A stretch of DNA of 48,086 bases. Source: Candidatus Melainabacteria bacterium (GTDB lineage: Bacteria; Cyanobacteriota; Vampirovibrionia; LMEP-6097). The translations under genes and the position numbers were made by a program. Position 1 is the first letter of the stretch. The number at the start of each line of letters is the position of its first letter. The stretch covers positions 1 to 48,086 of the forward strand of contig JABHOV010000082.1 in NCBI GenBank assembly GCA_018695135.1. Direction: 5' to 3'. Below the pieces are notes generated by a model, which saw nothing but the letters and a program-made list of their open reading frames with translations, was not told the DNA's origin and ran no database searches. Positions 17,202 to 28,300 of the stretch are shown piece by piece.

Positions 17202-17633
17202 CTACGACGCGATCCCCTTCTTGTTTTTAAAGCTATCCACCAACAAAGCCACTACACCAAGATTGAGTGCGATATCACTGACATTAAAAACAGCAAAATC
17301 TACAAACAATGGATTAATGAAATCAACTACATAGCCATAGAAGAAACGATCAATCAAGTTACCAACCCCGCCAGCAATAATCAATGCAAAACCAAGATCA
17401 AGCTTTTTGTTTTTAATCACCCAAGCTATTAGACCAAGAATAATCAAGCTATTCAGCAAAGTCAAAAGCATTGGCATTTCATTGAATAGACTAAAAGCAA
17501 TCCCTGTATTTTCAGCATAGTGGAATTCAAGTATCCCGGGAAGCACTTCCATAGGAGCTTGCTCCTTCAAAGAAGCAATGGCCCAGAGCTTTGTAAGCCT
17601 GTCAGAGATCAAGACTATAAAAAGCCAAAGCAT
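17202..17633 (-). CDS. lspA: Lipoprotein signal peptidase II
   Basis: The 143-residue membrane aspartyl protease has four hydrophobic segments. Family boxes are SDRLTKLWA, FHYAENTGIAFSLF, GGVGNLIDRFFYGYVVDFI (first catalytic Asp in NLIDR) and FAVFNVSDIALNLG (second catalytic Asp). It cleaves signal peptides of diacylglyceryl-modified prolipoproteins. Its ATG shares one base with the stop of the upstream gene (TAATG), so the three genes 18289-16213 form an operon. Confidence 0.96.
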   Translation of the reverse strand: MLWLFIVLISDRLTKLWAIASLKEQAPMEVLPGILEFHYAENTGIAFSLFNEMPMLLTLLNSLIILGLIAWVIKNKKLDLGFALIIAGGVGNLIDRFFYGYVVDFINPLFVDFAVFNVSDIALNLGVVALLVDSFKNKKGIAS

Positions 17634-18289
17634 TATTTCTTAGCAGTTTTGTCCTTGGTTTTTTGCTCCATCGCTTTTGCTTTGCGGCGCATTTGACCAA
17701 GGTTTTGCATTGCTGCAATTCCACCTTTGCCCTGCATCTTAGCTGAAGCATAAGCAGAACTTGCTTGTAATAAAATATTGGTTGCAACCATATCAAGCTT
17801 GGCTTCACCACGTTTGAAATAGCCCCAAATAAACAATGGCAAAAATATCGCCGAAATAATCAAATACTTTTGGATTGTTGGATTTGAAAACTCCAGTGGT
17901 CTCGTTGCAATAGTCAAACTTATCAAAACTATCATCCCCAACATCCCAGCCAAAAATGGAATCATTTTAATCATAGTAACTTTTTGCAGGCTCTGAGCCT
18001 TGCGAGTTGTAATATCACTAATTTGCAAAGCGATTTGAGAATTGACCTTGTCTCTTTCAAATCTTTTGATTACTTCATAAATATGTTTTTCACTAGGATC
18101 AACTTTGTTCTTAGTTACAAAACGCATAATAGTAGCCCAAGTTGAAAAAGCTCCAAGCTCACCCTTAACTTGTCTAATCACTCCATTAACGAAATTGTCA
18201 TACATCTTTCCGGCTTTATCTTGGTTAGCCTTAGTAACCGTGAGATCTGGCTGTTGCATGGTCATTTTAGATTTTTTGCTAACTTGCAT
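17633..18289 (-). CDS. Hypothetical membrane protein with two TM segments
   Basis: The family is not recognised. The 218-residue protein has a soluble N-terminal part of about 110 residues (FERDKVNSQIALQISDITTRKAQ) and two hydrophobic helices, about 113-132 (MIPFLAGMLGMIVLISLTIA) and 146-163. It ends in a basic, Met/Gln/Lys-rich tail (MRRKAKAMEQKTKDKTAKK). The topology suggests both ends are cytoplasmic. It is the first gene of the lspA-rluD operon, with a 1-nt overlap to lspA. The basic tail could bind nucleic acid or acidic lipid; this is speculative. Confidence 0.65.
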   Translation of the reverse strand: MQVSKKSKMTMQQPDLTVTKANQDKAGKMYDNFVNGVIRQVKGELGAFSTWATIMRFVTKNKVDPSEKHIYEVIKRFERDKVNSQIALQISDITTRKAQSLQKVTMIKMIPFLAGMLGMIVLISLTIATRPLEFSNPTIQKYLIISAIFLPLFIWGYFKRGEAKLDMVATNILLQASSAYASAKMQGKGGIAAMQNLGQMRRKAKAMEQKTKDKTAKK

Positions 18290-18340
18290 CGAGATTAGAT
18301 TCTAGCATATTAGCCAAATTAGCTCATGTATAATCAACTA

Positions 18341-18733
18341 ATGCCCCTCATTTGCATAATCCTAATATCCTTCCTGAGCTTTCAACCAGCCATGGCAATT
18401 TATCCAACAGCCAAAATCAAAATTCATAATGCCAAACTCAAGTCAGGCAAAAAAGATTCACTGAGTAAAAAATGGCTTGATTATATCGAAGAAGAACCGG
18501 AGCTGCTTCAAGCTAAAGACAAAGACTACAAAATAGACCAATACTGCAGCTTTAGTATTGAAGCAAAAGCAGAAGGAATGCTTGACCTGGATAGTATCAA
18601 ACTACTCAAACACGACAACAATATAGCTTACAACCTTAAAGCGATCCAATTCCTTCGTGAACAAGAAATTAAAGTTAAGCAGAAAAATACTAGTAAACCG
18701 ATTGAGCTTGAGTTTGTTTATTTGAGTTTTTAG
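18341..18733 (+). CDS. Small secreted protein, possibly TonB-C-like fold
   Basis: The 130-residue protein begins with a signal peptide (MPLICIILISFLSFQPAMA). The mature part is charged, and its C-terminal 60 residues (YCSFSIEAKAEGMLDLDSI, then LKAIQFLREQEI and ELEFVYLSF) have the strand-helix-strand spacing of a TonB C-terminal-like domain. That is a weak similarity. I prefer ATG at 18341 to the upstream ATG at 18326, because TATAAT (18329-18334) ends exactly 6 nt before 18341 and would lie inside the longer frame. No neighbour explains its job. Confidence 0.65.
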   Translation: MPLICIILISFLSFQPAMAIYPTAKIKIHNAKLKSGKKDSLSKKWLDYIEEEPELLQAKDKDYKIDQYCSFSIEAKAEGMLDLDSIKLLKHDNNIAYNLKAIQFLREQEIKVKQKNTSKPIELEFVYLSF

Positions 18734-18801
18734 AATAAAGTTATTTATAAAGTAAGGCAATAAAGTCTTCTTCGTTAAAGGAAAGCTTTACTGTAATGCT
18801 T

Positions 18802-18926
18802 AGATTTGTTTCAAAATGTTCAAGAGCAAGGCTTGCGAGTTTTTATAAACCGCAGTTGACTGAGCCGTCAATGAGGATTTATAAAAATGAGCGTAACGCA
18901 GCTATTGGGCATTTGGGAGCAAATCT
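18802..18926. repeat. Variable-arm palindromic element, copy C
   Basis: The outer arms AGATTTGTTTCAAAATG... (18802) and ...CATTTGGGAGCAAATCT (to 18926) pair over about 26 nt with several G·U pairs. Inside are the fixed motifs CAAGGCTTGCGAG and GAGCGTAACGCAG. An inner copy-specific stem (TTTTTATAAA / TTTATAAAAA) encloses GTTGACTGAGCCGTCAATGA. The element ends 7 nt before the stop codon of csaB (minus strand). The rest of the 18734-18801 gap shows nothing else. Confidence 0.75.
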
Positions 18927-18933
18927 CCTTTAT

Positions 18934-19809
18934 TTAAGTAGTCTCTAGGCACTCGTGCGCTCTCTTGCTCAACTCATCAAGCTCAAAGCGATGAATCTGC
19001 AACTGCAATTGTTCAAGCTTAGGATCATAACTAATTGCCTTTAATTCAAGTCCAGCAATATGAGCCAAGATCAAGGCATGTAAACGCATTGAAACAATTG
19101 TTGTTGAAGATTTTTCCAGTAAATAAATCAGCTCTTCAGGCTTATAATCTTGGGCTTTAATTTCTATAAATTCTCTGTCACCTAGAAGTTCTTTGACCTG
19201 ATCATTGTCACCAGGTTGCATTTCCAAAAGCATCACTGGAACTTCAGTGGCACTCGCCAGTACTTGTTCAAGTAATTCCTTGTAATCTTCATAAGGTCTT
19301 AGTTGTCTCAAAGCCAAAACTAAATGATTCTTGGCTAAGGGTAAATCAATTTCGATTTTGTCTTTTTGTATTTTGTAATCTTCAACTAAGTTCCAAGCAA
19401 GATCAGAACCATAATAATGATCAAGATCAAGTCTTTGCAATAAATCAGAACTTGCGATGTCGCGCACGCTGATATTACTTGCGAGTCTTAGTGCAAAATA
19501 GCTTGAAAGTTTGGACCATGGACTAGTAAGCGGCCCTATACCTTGTGCCAAAATACTAATCTCTGTTCTAGTCAACCAAGAGTAAAACAGCACTAATGAG
19601 TAGTAAAGAGGGCTTAATGGGCTACTTAAATCTTGAAACAAACCACCGATAGCAATAATCTTCTCTGCTTTATAAATCAACTTGAGATGCTGCCAAAGAG
19701 AGTTCTCTTTACTTAGCCTAACAGAGTCAGGGTACTGTTTCTCAACGATAGAAGCTAGTATCTCATCGCCATAATTATCACCGCACAAATATCCAAAAAC
19801 TAAAATCAT
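18934..19809 (-). CDS. csaB: Polysaccharide pyruvyl transferase family protein (CsaB-like)
   Basis: The 291-residue protein opens with FGYLCGDNYGDEILA, the CsaB/AmsJ GD.N.GDE loop, followed by IIAIGGLFQDLSSPLS, ILAQGIGPL, ISVRDIASSDLL and YGSDLAWNL. TTIVSMRLHALILAHIAGL holds the conserved Arg-His of the substrate site. These enzymes add pyruvate ketals from phosphoenolpyruvate to wall or surface polysaccharides, often to anchor S-layer (SLH-domain) proteins; SLH-type outer-membrane anchoring is typical of the cyanobacterial lineage. The gene diverges from lepA. Confidence 0.9.
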   Translation of the reverse strand: MILVFGYLCGDNYGDEILASIVEKQYPDSVRLSKENSLWQHLKLIYKAEKIIAIGGLFQDLSSPLSPLYYSLVLFYSWLTRTEISILAQGIGPLTSPWSKLSSYFALRLASNISVRDIASSDLLQRLDLDHYYGSDLAWNLVEDYKIQKDKIEIDLPLAKNHLVLALRQLRPYEDYKELLEQVLASATEVPVMLLEMQPGDNDQVKELLGDREFIEIKAQDYKPEELIYLLEKSSTTIVSMRLHALILAHIAGLELKAISYDPKLEQLQLQIHRFELDELSKRAHECLETT

Positions 19810-19866
19810 AGTAACAATGCTTACAGGTGCTAGTAGTTTACTAGAGCCTGGTAGCTGAGATTATTA

Positions 19867-19872
19867 TATACT
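19867..19872 (+). promoter_or_regulatory. Probable -10 box of lepA
   Basis: TATACT 40 nt before the lepA ATG, so lepA would have a leader of about 33 nt. I see no clear Shine-Dalgarno sequence in that leader. Confidence 0.4.
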
Positions 19873-19912
19873 AAACTGGTTAGCTCAGATAACTAAGCAA
19901 AATAGCAATTAA

Positions 19913-21706
19913 ATGTCCATACAAAGCAAAACCAGGGTATTTTCAATCATTGCCCATATAGACCACGGTAAATCGACACTCGCTGATCGTTTACTAGAAT
20001 TTACTGGCACGATTTCCAAGCGCGATATGCAAGCACAACTCATGGACACCATGGATATTGAGCGAGAGCGCGGCATCACCATCAAGCTCAACATGGCAAG
20101 GATGGAATACAAAGGCTATATTCTTAATTTAATTGACACACCTGGTCACGTTGATTTCACTTACGAGGTCTCTCGCTCACTGGCTGCTTGCGAAGGTGCG
20201 TTATTAGTGGTTGACGCCAGTCAAGGAGTAGAAGCACAAACACTCGCCAATGTCTACTTGGCATTAGAGCATGATCTTGAGATTATTCCAGTACTTAACA
20301 AAGTAGACCTTCCGAGTGCGGACGTTGAAAGAGTCAAACAAGAAATCGAAGAAATAATTGGACTTGATTGTTCTAACGCCATTGAAGTTAGTGCCAAAAG
20401 CGGCTTGAATATCGATCTACTGCTGGATGCAATCATAGAAAGGATCCCAGCTCCCAAGGGAGATATCAACAAACCACTTAAAGCGCTTGTATTTGATAGT
20501 TACTATGATTCTTACTTAGGCATCGTTGCTTACGCTCGTATCATAGAAGGTCAAGTCAAACGACTTGAAGATATCAAATTTATACAAAGCGGCAAGAAAT
20601 ATCAAGTCACAGAACTTGGCTACCGCAATCCAGGTAAAGTAGAAACACAATCTCTTCAAGCCGGCGACGTTGGTTATATCGCTTGTTCAATCAAAGAGAT
20701 TCTCAGCATCGTCGGAGATACTATTACCACTGTCGAGAATCCAACTCAAGAAGCGATACCTGGTTACAAGGCAGTATCGCCTGTAGTCTTTTGTGGTCTT
20801 TATCCTGTGGATAATAAAGAATATGAAGATCTTAGAGATGCATTAGAAAAACTCAAACTCAATGACAGTTCTATAAGTTTTGAACCAGAAAGTTCAAAAG
20901 CCTTAGGTTCAGGTTATCGTTGTGGTTTCCTTGGCTTGCTTCATATGGAAGTCGCTCAGGAAAGGCTAGAGAGAGAATATAATCTCAATTTGATTACCAC
21001 AGCACCAAGTGTAATTTACAAAGTACACAAGATCAAAGGTGAAATTATCGACATTGATAATCCAAGTAATTTACCTGATCCAACTCAAATAGATTTTATT
21101 GAAGAGCCTTACGTTACCTTAAATATAATGCTACCGCAAGAGTATGTTGGTGCCATCATGGAGCTTTGCCAAGATCGTCGTGGCATCTACAAAGACATGG
21201 CACACCTCAATGTCGGCAGCGTCGCTTCGCGTACCAAGTTGCATTATGAGATTCCACTTTCTGAAATCGTAACTGATTTCTTTGATCACCTTAAATCAAG
21301 ATCAAAAGGTTACGCAACGATGGACTATGAAGTTTGCGGCTACAAAAGAAACAAGCTCGTCAAAATGGATATTTTACTTAATGCCGAAAAAGTTGATGCA
21401 CTTTCAATTATTGTTTTTAACGAAAGCGCTCATGGTATCGGTTCTAAATTAGCCAAAAAACTCAAAGAGGTAATCCCACCTCATTTGTTTGAAGTGCCAA
21501 TTCAAGCTGCTATTGGTGGCAAGATAGTCGCCCGCGAAACAGTAAGAGCCCAACGCAAGGATGTAACTGCCAAGTGTTACGGTGGTGATATCAGTCGTAA
21601 GAAAAAATTACTTGATAAGCAGAAAAAGGGTAAAAAACGCATGAAGAACGTTGGCTCAGTTGAATTGCCGCAAGAAGCCTTTATGGCGATTTTAAAATTA
21701 GATTGA
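19913..21706 (+). CDS. lepA: Elongation factor 4 (LepA) GTPase
   Basis: The full-length 597-residue translational GTPase has G1 AHIDHGKST (residues 14-22), the switch I region RERGITIK, G3 DTPGHVDF, G4 NKVD and G5 SAKSG. The LepA-specific C-terminal domain ends in [20 protein letters not shown] and GKKRMKNVG, the Lys-rich CTD that contacts the P-site tRNA. LepA assists ribosome assembly or recovery of stalled ribosomes. The stop codon TGA is directly abutted by the arm of palindromic element E. Confidence 0.98.
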   Translation: MSIQSKTRVFSIIAHIDHGKSTLADRLLEFTGTISKRDMQAQLMDTMDIERERGITIKLNMARMEYKGYILNLIDTPGHVDFTYEVSRSLAACEGALLVVDASQGVEAQTLANVYLALEHDLEIIPVLNKVDLPSADVERVKQEIEEIIGLDCSNAIEVSAKSGLNIDLLLDAIIERIPAPKGDINKPLKALVFDSYYDSYLGIVAYARIIEGQVKRLEDIKFIQSGKKYQVTELGYRNPGKVETQSLQAGDVGYIACSIKEILSIVGDTITTVENPTQEAIPGYKAVSPVVFCGLYPVDNKEYEDLRDALEKLKLNDSSISFEPESSKALGSGYRCGFLGLLHMEVAQERLEREYNLNLITTAPSVIYKVHKIKGEIIDIDNPSNLPDPTQIDFIEEPYVTLNIMLPQEYVGAIMELCQDRRGIYKDMAHLNVGSVASRTKLHYEIPLSEIVTDFFDHLKSRSKGYATMDYEVCGYKRNKLVKMDILLNAEKVDALSIIVFNESAHGIGSKLAKKLKEVIPPHLFEVPIQAAIGGKIVARETVRAQRKDVTAKCYGGDISRKKKLLDKQKKGKKRMKNVGSVELPQEAFMAILKLD

Positions 21707-21969
21707 GAGTCTGTCCTAAAAGTCCCATCTGCTGCGTTACGCTTGAAATATGAATTACTTACTGGGCTTCCGTATCTCCATTATCAACTATGCGTATTCA
21801 ACAACCCTGAACATCTCCGGCTCAGTCAACTCAGCCATCACTTGCGTCGCAAGCCTTTCAGGGGACGGAGCCAGCCCTGGTTTCAACGAAGACACAGTGT
21901 CCCCCGACACATCTCCTAAAATCGCATCGCAATTTTGGAGATCTTCTGGAAGCTTTTTGAACAGACTCT
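21706..21969. repeat. Palindromic element, copy E (reverse orientation, enlarged)
   Basis: Terminal inverted arms AGAGTCTGTCCTAAAAG (21706) and CTTTTTGAACAGACTCT (to 21969) enclose about 260 nt. Read on the minus strand, it holds the motifs shared with copies A-D: GGCTTGCGA, GTTGACTGAGCCG and AAGCGTAACGCAG. A further hairpin CTCCTAAAAT / AATTTTGGAG lies at 21913-21939. The left arm starts on the last base of the lepA stop codon. Copies A-D are 121-127 nt, so this one is roughly twice as long and may be a composite. Confidence 0.65.
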
Positions 21970-21980
21970 ATAATGAAGAC

Positions 21981-22000
21981 TCACAAATTTGTGATATAAT
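21981..22000 (+). promoter_or_regulatory. Palindromic operator and -10 box of the RHH gene
   Basis: A perfect 14-bp palindrome TCACAAATTTGTGA (21981-21994) directly joins TATAAT (21995-22000). A palindrome touching the -10 box is what an autoregulating ribbon-helix-helix protein would bind. The downstream gene encodes such a protein. Confidence 0.65.
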
Positions 22001-22006
22001 TAAAGT

Positions 22007-22060
22007 ATGTACATCGTAAGTACGAATGTCTCCAAGGCAGACCTTGTTGATAGGAAATGA
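22007..22060 (+). CDS. Leaderless 17-codon upstream ORF coupled to the RHH gene
   Basis: The ATG at 22007 lies 6 nt after the TATAAT, the leaderless distance seen at many genes here. It encodes MYIVSTNVSKADLVDRK and its TGA overlaps the ATG at 22057 (ATGA). The layout would let ribosomes load on the leaderless mini-ORF and restart at the RHH gene. It could instead be the remnant of a lost partner gene. Too short to assign a family. Confidence 0.4.
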   Translation: MYIVSTNVSKADLVDRK

Positions 22061-22290
22061 GAAAAATGCGCAAAGAATACAACTTAAAAGACATGAAATT
22101 CAAATCAAACCCATACGTCAGCAAACTCAAAAAAAGCGTAACTATTAGACTTGATCTTGATGTCATTGAGTACTTCAAAAATCTATCCACTGAGCTGGAC
22201 ACTCCATATCAAACATTGGTCAATGATTACCTCAAAAACTGTAAAGATCAGAAGCTTATACCAAAGACAATATGGAAAAAGATGGCTTAA
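22057..22290 (+). CDS. Ribbon-helix-helix (BrnA/CopG-like) antitoxin-type regulator
   Basis: The 77-residue protein has NPYVSKLKKSVTIRLDLDVIEYFKNLSTE, where SVTIRLD is the DNA-contacting strand, and TPYQTLVNDYLKNC as the second helix. This is the pattern of CopG/BrnA antitoxins. A possible alternative start is the ATG at 22066. No toxin gene of the expected size lies beside it: upstream is a palindromic element and the 17-codon ORF, downstream is the giant ATP-grasp gene 33 nt away. It may be an orphan antitoxin or a specific repressor; the adjacent palindrome suggests self-regulation. Confidence 0.8.
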   Translation: MRKMRKEYNLKDMKFKSNPYVSKLKKSVTIRLDLDVIEYFKNLSTELDTPYQTLVNDYLKNCKDQKLIPKTIWKKMA

Positions 22291-22323
22291 TAGCCAGCCT
22301 TGCTATAGAATGAAGCTAGCGAT

Positions 22324-25300
22324 ATGCTTGAGCTATACATATTTAACAAAGAGAACCAAACAAAAAACGGCTTAAGTCGTTGGGATGAAAACGATTCTGC
22401 GGCAACGACCAATCTAGTTAGTTTCAACCTTGATAAATTCAAAGTTAAAGATGGCTCGGACAATCTCTGCACTGAATTAATCGGCGAACTTAACAGACTC
22501 TATAAAGAAAGTGACGAGTTTCAAAACTATTTCAACAAAGTCAACAGTAAACAAATTGATGTTGAATTTAGAGATGACTATCATCACTTATTAATTTATG
22601 ACTCGATCAACAACAAACTAATCCTTGACTCCAAGATAGTCAACCAATTTACTCCTATTTATTTCTGGGCTTTTTATTACGCGCTCGCAAGACAGAACCA
22701 AACTGAAGACTTGATTTATCAAGAGATGTTTGAATTTTTCTCTTGTTTTGATTTCAGGTTAATTGATTCAGCTATCAAGTTCCTAGAAAGGGATAGAGAA
22801 GGGACCAAGAGCTTTGATGCTGGTTCATATTTATTGAATTACCTTAAGACGGTCTTTGAAAAAATCACCAAGGGCACTGAGGCAGATGGCTATTTAGCCA
22901 CGCAACTACTGCGCAATAGAGCTCTTGCCGGCAGATTGCCATACAAACTAAGTGAGTTTGAAGCAATCTTGAATAAATACGCCAATGACGACCCTTTCTC
23001 TGGTGAAGCCTGCCAAGAATATTTTGACAGCTTCAATACTAACTACGATCAAAACCATGCCAAGATTTATTACAAACACTTACTGTCTTCTCTCAAAAAG
23101 ATTGGACTCAAAACCATTGCCCAGCGCGGTTCTCGCGTTGCTCATGAACAAGGACCAATCCTCGTCAACGCTACTAGTATAATAATTGATCAAGACTTTG
23201 AATTGAGCCTGCGCAAAGCACGATCTTCAACCATAGAGGCAATCTCCAAACTTGAAGATGCTGCAAACAAATTCTTCAAACTAAGTGCTGACTTTGAATT
23301 AGACAAAGACAAACAAGAACTCAAATCACTATTTGCCGCCAAGCTACTTAATATCAATCTAGACTTAGACAACCTACTCTATCTATCCAAGTCCAACTCA
23401 CCGAAGGCTCGCTTTCTCAAGTCAGTCAACGAGTTTCGTGACAATATATCAAGTTACAGCACAAGCTTACTGCAACATGCCAGAAATAATCCAAACAAAG
23501 AAGCTTGCATCAATTTTCATGACGCAGTAAGAATCCAAGAAAAGAACTTACTCTCAATAATTTTTGACTTAAATCAATTACTAGAAGCAAGCACTCAAGA
23601 AAAAGCCAACTCAGTAGTCTACATTCAAAGACCAAGCTCAAGATCAGGTCACTTTATTGCAAGACTCTTGCTGGGACAAAAACTCTATATCGAAACGGAC
23701 AAAGAATCAGAGAAGCACAGACTTAATGGTATTCCTTACAACTTTGTCAGTCCTGATTTTGATCTAGTAGCTAGTGGTCTTGATTCATTCTTTGAAAACG
23801 CCTCCATCTCAGTTGTTACAGATAGACAAAGCGGCAAGCCTGATATCAAGTGGGAAAACGCTGAGGATCTAGCTATTAGTCTTGCACCTGGAATGTACGA
23901 GGCTATCAAAGCGGCTCAAAGCCAAGGCAAAAACTTCCACTATCAACTTGAAACTACTTTACTTGGTCCATTGATTGAGATCTTCTTAGCGATCCTGGAA
24001 AATGAAATCAGCAATGTCGCCAGCATAGAAACAGACAATCAATACAAACATGGTCTTAGTCTGGATAATTTATTTTCTGCAAGTGAAACCAAAGCCAAAA
24101 ACCCTGAGCTAGAAAAAATCATCCTTGGCTACCAGAAAGAAATTAATGGAGCTGCTGATTTTTGTTTCAAGTACTACCTGCTTGAGGACGAGGTACAGAG
24201 CTATATGCTGCAAGAAGGCTTAGATCGCCAGCAAGCTAGCCAAGAACTACTACTCAATCTATACGACGTGCAACGAGACGTTGCCAAGTATTGCTTACTC
24301 AAAAAATCACCTGAGCATGCTTCTGAGCTTTTCACTCAATTCAAGACTTGGTCAGAGGCAATAATGTCAGACGAGAAGCTCTCAGCGAAAGACAAAGCTG
24401 ATCAAATCAGCCAAAGACTCAATGAATATATCGAGAATTCAGCAGCCAAGATCTTTGTCAAAAAATATATTAGATACCCAGAATCAACAGCCCGCAAGGA
24501 ATACCTTGAAGCCAACCCTCAAATCAACAGAATCAATATCACCAGCAACAAATCCATCAAAGATGCAGATTTCTATTTTGATCTAAGTGTTGCTCCTAGT
24601 CGTATTGATTTTGGTAAACACGTAGTAGCTTCGATCACGACCATTATGGGCAGGATGATTGGCGCCAACGACCCAGAAGCACTTATCAAAGCCAAAGAAT
24701 ACATTGACTTTGTTTCACAAACTCAAAACAGCATTTTTGAATCTGCTGCTGAAGCTGGTTCAGTCAAAGTGATTGAAAACACTTGCAGGGCAATTCAATA
24801 CTCCAAAGCGATTTCTTTTCAAGGTGTTTTTCAGTCCTTTGCAATTGACGGGGCGCTAGCAAGATCTACCATCAACTCCCGTAACGACAAAGCCTCTGGC
24901 TTGCATGTCATGGAATACGGCACTATGGCTTCTACCGGTTATTGCATCACCAAAGAGCCGCTATTTATTTTACTAGGACTTGCAATTAAGTCAGATACTC
25001 TTTTTGATTACCTTGGAGTAGAAACTGAAGAAGCCAGAAACGAATTACGGTCAATCATGGCAGAACTAATGGAGCTACGCACCAGTTTCAGCTCGGACCT
25101 TGATTGGCAAATGCATATCTACCAAGAGATGGCAGAATCCAAAACCATCCAGAAATACCTGGCAAATCCAGACTATAAATGGCTTCCCAACCTCAAGTCT
25201 ATCTTTGCATTATTTAAATATCTAGCGGATTACGGCACTGAAGACCAAATGATGTCTCGTACTTATGCTCAGCTCTCTGCCAAGCTTATCGAATACTCAA

Positions 25301-28300
25301 GAATCATCAACGAAACCGGAATCATTCAACGTATTCAATTAATGAACTCTGCAATCAAAAGAGCCAAAAACAATAATCCTCAGTGTAAGGATTATAAGGA
25401 CCTGGTTATTGCACTTAACGCTTCTTACAAGGGTAATGTCTCTGACGAAAGAGAAAATGCCAATCAATACTTAATAGCGTTTATTCTTCAACAAAAACAA
25501 TATATCAAAAATACTTCTTTGCCTGAAATCGACATGCTCATAGAGCACCAAATCAAAAACTATCCTCTACCCAAAGAGATTAGAATTTATGATCCACTTG
25601 TCGATCCGCAAACCTTTATGGGCGGGGAGCTTGAGGCAAGAGCAGAATCAGCAATCCAAAAAATTGTAACACTTGAATTAGACCCTCCTTTGACAAGAGA
25701 AGTCATAGAAGCCTCAATTATTAGTTATGGTTCAGATTACAAAAGCTGGCGCCTCTTAAGCAAGCTACTCAAAACAGCCAAAGATCCTGCAGCAATCAAA
25801 GCCACTCTCGATGCAATGCAAGCAGACTTGAAATACCTTGAGACTTATAGCAAAGGCTTTTACAAGGATCCACTGATCGCTTATCAAGGAGTCGATGTCA
25901 TTCAACTCAACTCTGATCATGATCGATTAATTGAATTAATGGAAGAATTAGTTACAGTCAAAACCTTGATGCAAACAAACAATCCAGAATCAAGCCTGGT
26001 ATTACTAGACAACCCTCAACAAGCCAAAAGACCTCTATTAGACTACGACAAATCACTTGAATGGATGGCACTTGGCGGTACCGTTAGCTCGCATTTGATC
26101 TCTGAAGAAGTTTACGAGAGATGGAAAAATGAATTAAACGAATCGCAGTCCTGGGCCAAGCTTTATATCCAAAAACTACTTTATCAAGGACAACTCAAAC
26201 CTGAAGAACGCTCGCAAGATGATGCTTACCTTGAGATTAAGGCAAAGTGCTCTAGCAGTCTAGAGAAAATGAGAAGGGAAGCTGACCTCAAGCGCGACTT
26301 AATCATTCAAAAATATAAAGAAGCTCAAGAGATTGGTGTTAGTCACAAAACTCTCAAACGTTATAGCGAATGGATACTCACACTTTCCAAGCTCAATTCC
26401 CTGATTGAAGATGATGAACTTAACTTCAATGACTGGTTAGTCTTAGGTGGTAGATGGATTCTCAACGGGCAAAGCAAAGCTGATATTTATTTCATAGTAC
26501 AACTTTTTGATAAATCTCAAGAACTCAAAAACCTTGGCAAACATAGTTTCCAATTACTAGAGCTCTTTACTACTGAAGCTAAAGCTCTAGACATAGAAGT
26601 CAAAGCTCGCTCCATTGAAAATGCAGGCTCTACTAAAGAAGCTGATCTATTGGTCAGTTCAGCAGCTGACAGTCTTGAATATAGAGCTCAGTTAAGCAAG
26701 TCAAATCATTGCATCGTACTGCGCATGCATGAATTTAGCAATTACCAAATCCCCACAAATACAAACATCGAAAGGTCTTGGGACAACCTCGTGCTTGACT
26801 ACCTAGAAAAACTCAAGGAGGATTCAAGCCCAGACCAGCTCAATTTGATTTTTGCAAGAATGCTCAAGACACTGGTAGCCTACAGTGAGAGTCTCAGCAA
26901 ATTAGAACCACTACTAAAACAAGCAACAGATGATTTTTGTAGAATCAAAGAAGCAGACCACTTAAGCCTGACTCCAATATTTGGTGATCACCGTAAACAC
27001 AAAGGCGTCATTGGCAACCTGGCAGCGGCAAGTGAAGACCTTGCTCCTGTTTCTAAACTCTCAGAGATGTTTATTGTCTCGTATTTAATTATGCTGACAG
27101 CTGGGGTTGAAGATGAAAATGAAATCATTAACAAGCTAGCTATTTTCTTCGATCAATACCTCAATGTTCACGAAGAGGATTACCCACCTTATATTTTCCA
27201 TAGTCTTTGTGCTGGAGCCAGTTATGGCTTCAATCAAGACTACTACCTTGAACCAAACTTGCGAGCCAAGATGTTCAAGCTGGCTGCCAAGTCAGGAATG
27301 GATTGCTATAAAATACTTCAACATTTAATTGCTCGCAAATCAGTCTTAAAACATAGTTCGCAAGAATATCGCGATTCTATAATTGGTGATTATGACAATG
27401 GCATGATTGCAATTTGCTACCAGCAAGGCAATATTTGTATTGAAGAGCGTTTCTGGAGCTGCATGAGAGCCCTGCGTAATTTCATCCGCAATTACCACGA
27501 TAGACACCCGCTACCAATTGTAATCAAAGGAGCTGATGCCACGGTCTCCAAATTATTCCGTTACAAACTTGATGATAATTGCAAACTCAATTGGATTGCT
27601 GGTCTTTCTAATATCGGCAAACATTCTTGGGATCTCAATTGCGTTTTCAGATCACCACTCTTGCGTGACAGAATCAAAATCAATCCGAGCACTGCAACTC
27701 AATACATCAATATCTCAGTCTTTACTCCATTTTTGACAGAGAAAGGTGAGATCAAACAAATCTATACTTCATTTAGACCTGAAGTGATTGAAGAACAAAA
27801 ACTCGATTATTTATCAGCAACTGAAGGCTACCAAGTAAACGATGAAGGTTTTGTCCATGCAGTGATTAACCTAGAACCAGACATTGACATGGAAGCCAAA
27901 CATGAAGAGATGACCAAGTTACCACTGCGCCTACCTAAGCCAAACATCATCATGTCTGCGCACACTCACCCACAATATATCAACGGCTTTACCTTAGAAC
28001 TAGGTATCCCTGAAGTATGGTCTATGCTGAGCATGCAGCAGATGTATGCCAAAACCGAACTACCCAAGATTCTCAAACAAGTCTCACTAGAGGGTTTGGT
28101 GCAAATTGATTTTATGCACAAAGAGTTTGAATCAAAAAGCGACTTGGCAATAGCTTTGGTCGATAAACTCAAAGCTGCCAACTGTGACCATATTGATTCA
28201 TGGTTACTGAAAGCCAGTAGAGATTCTGGTGGAAGAGGTATTAGTGGTCAGGTAAGTATCCACAAAGACAGAGCTGATATTCTTGATTTCATTTTTGAAA

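Noticed and set aside
21750-22019. A protein-coding gene of about 89 codons overlapping element E
   Set aside because: The frame runs through the palindromic element and promoter, has no ribosome-binding site and codes for low-complexity residues.
27961-27972. HTHP in the giant protein as a JAMM/MPN metalloprotease motif
   Set aside because: The required downstream Ser-x-x-Asp and upstream Glu of JAMM are not at the right spacing.
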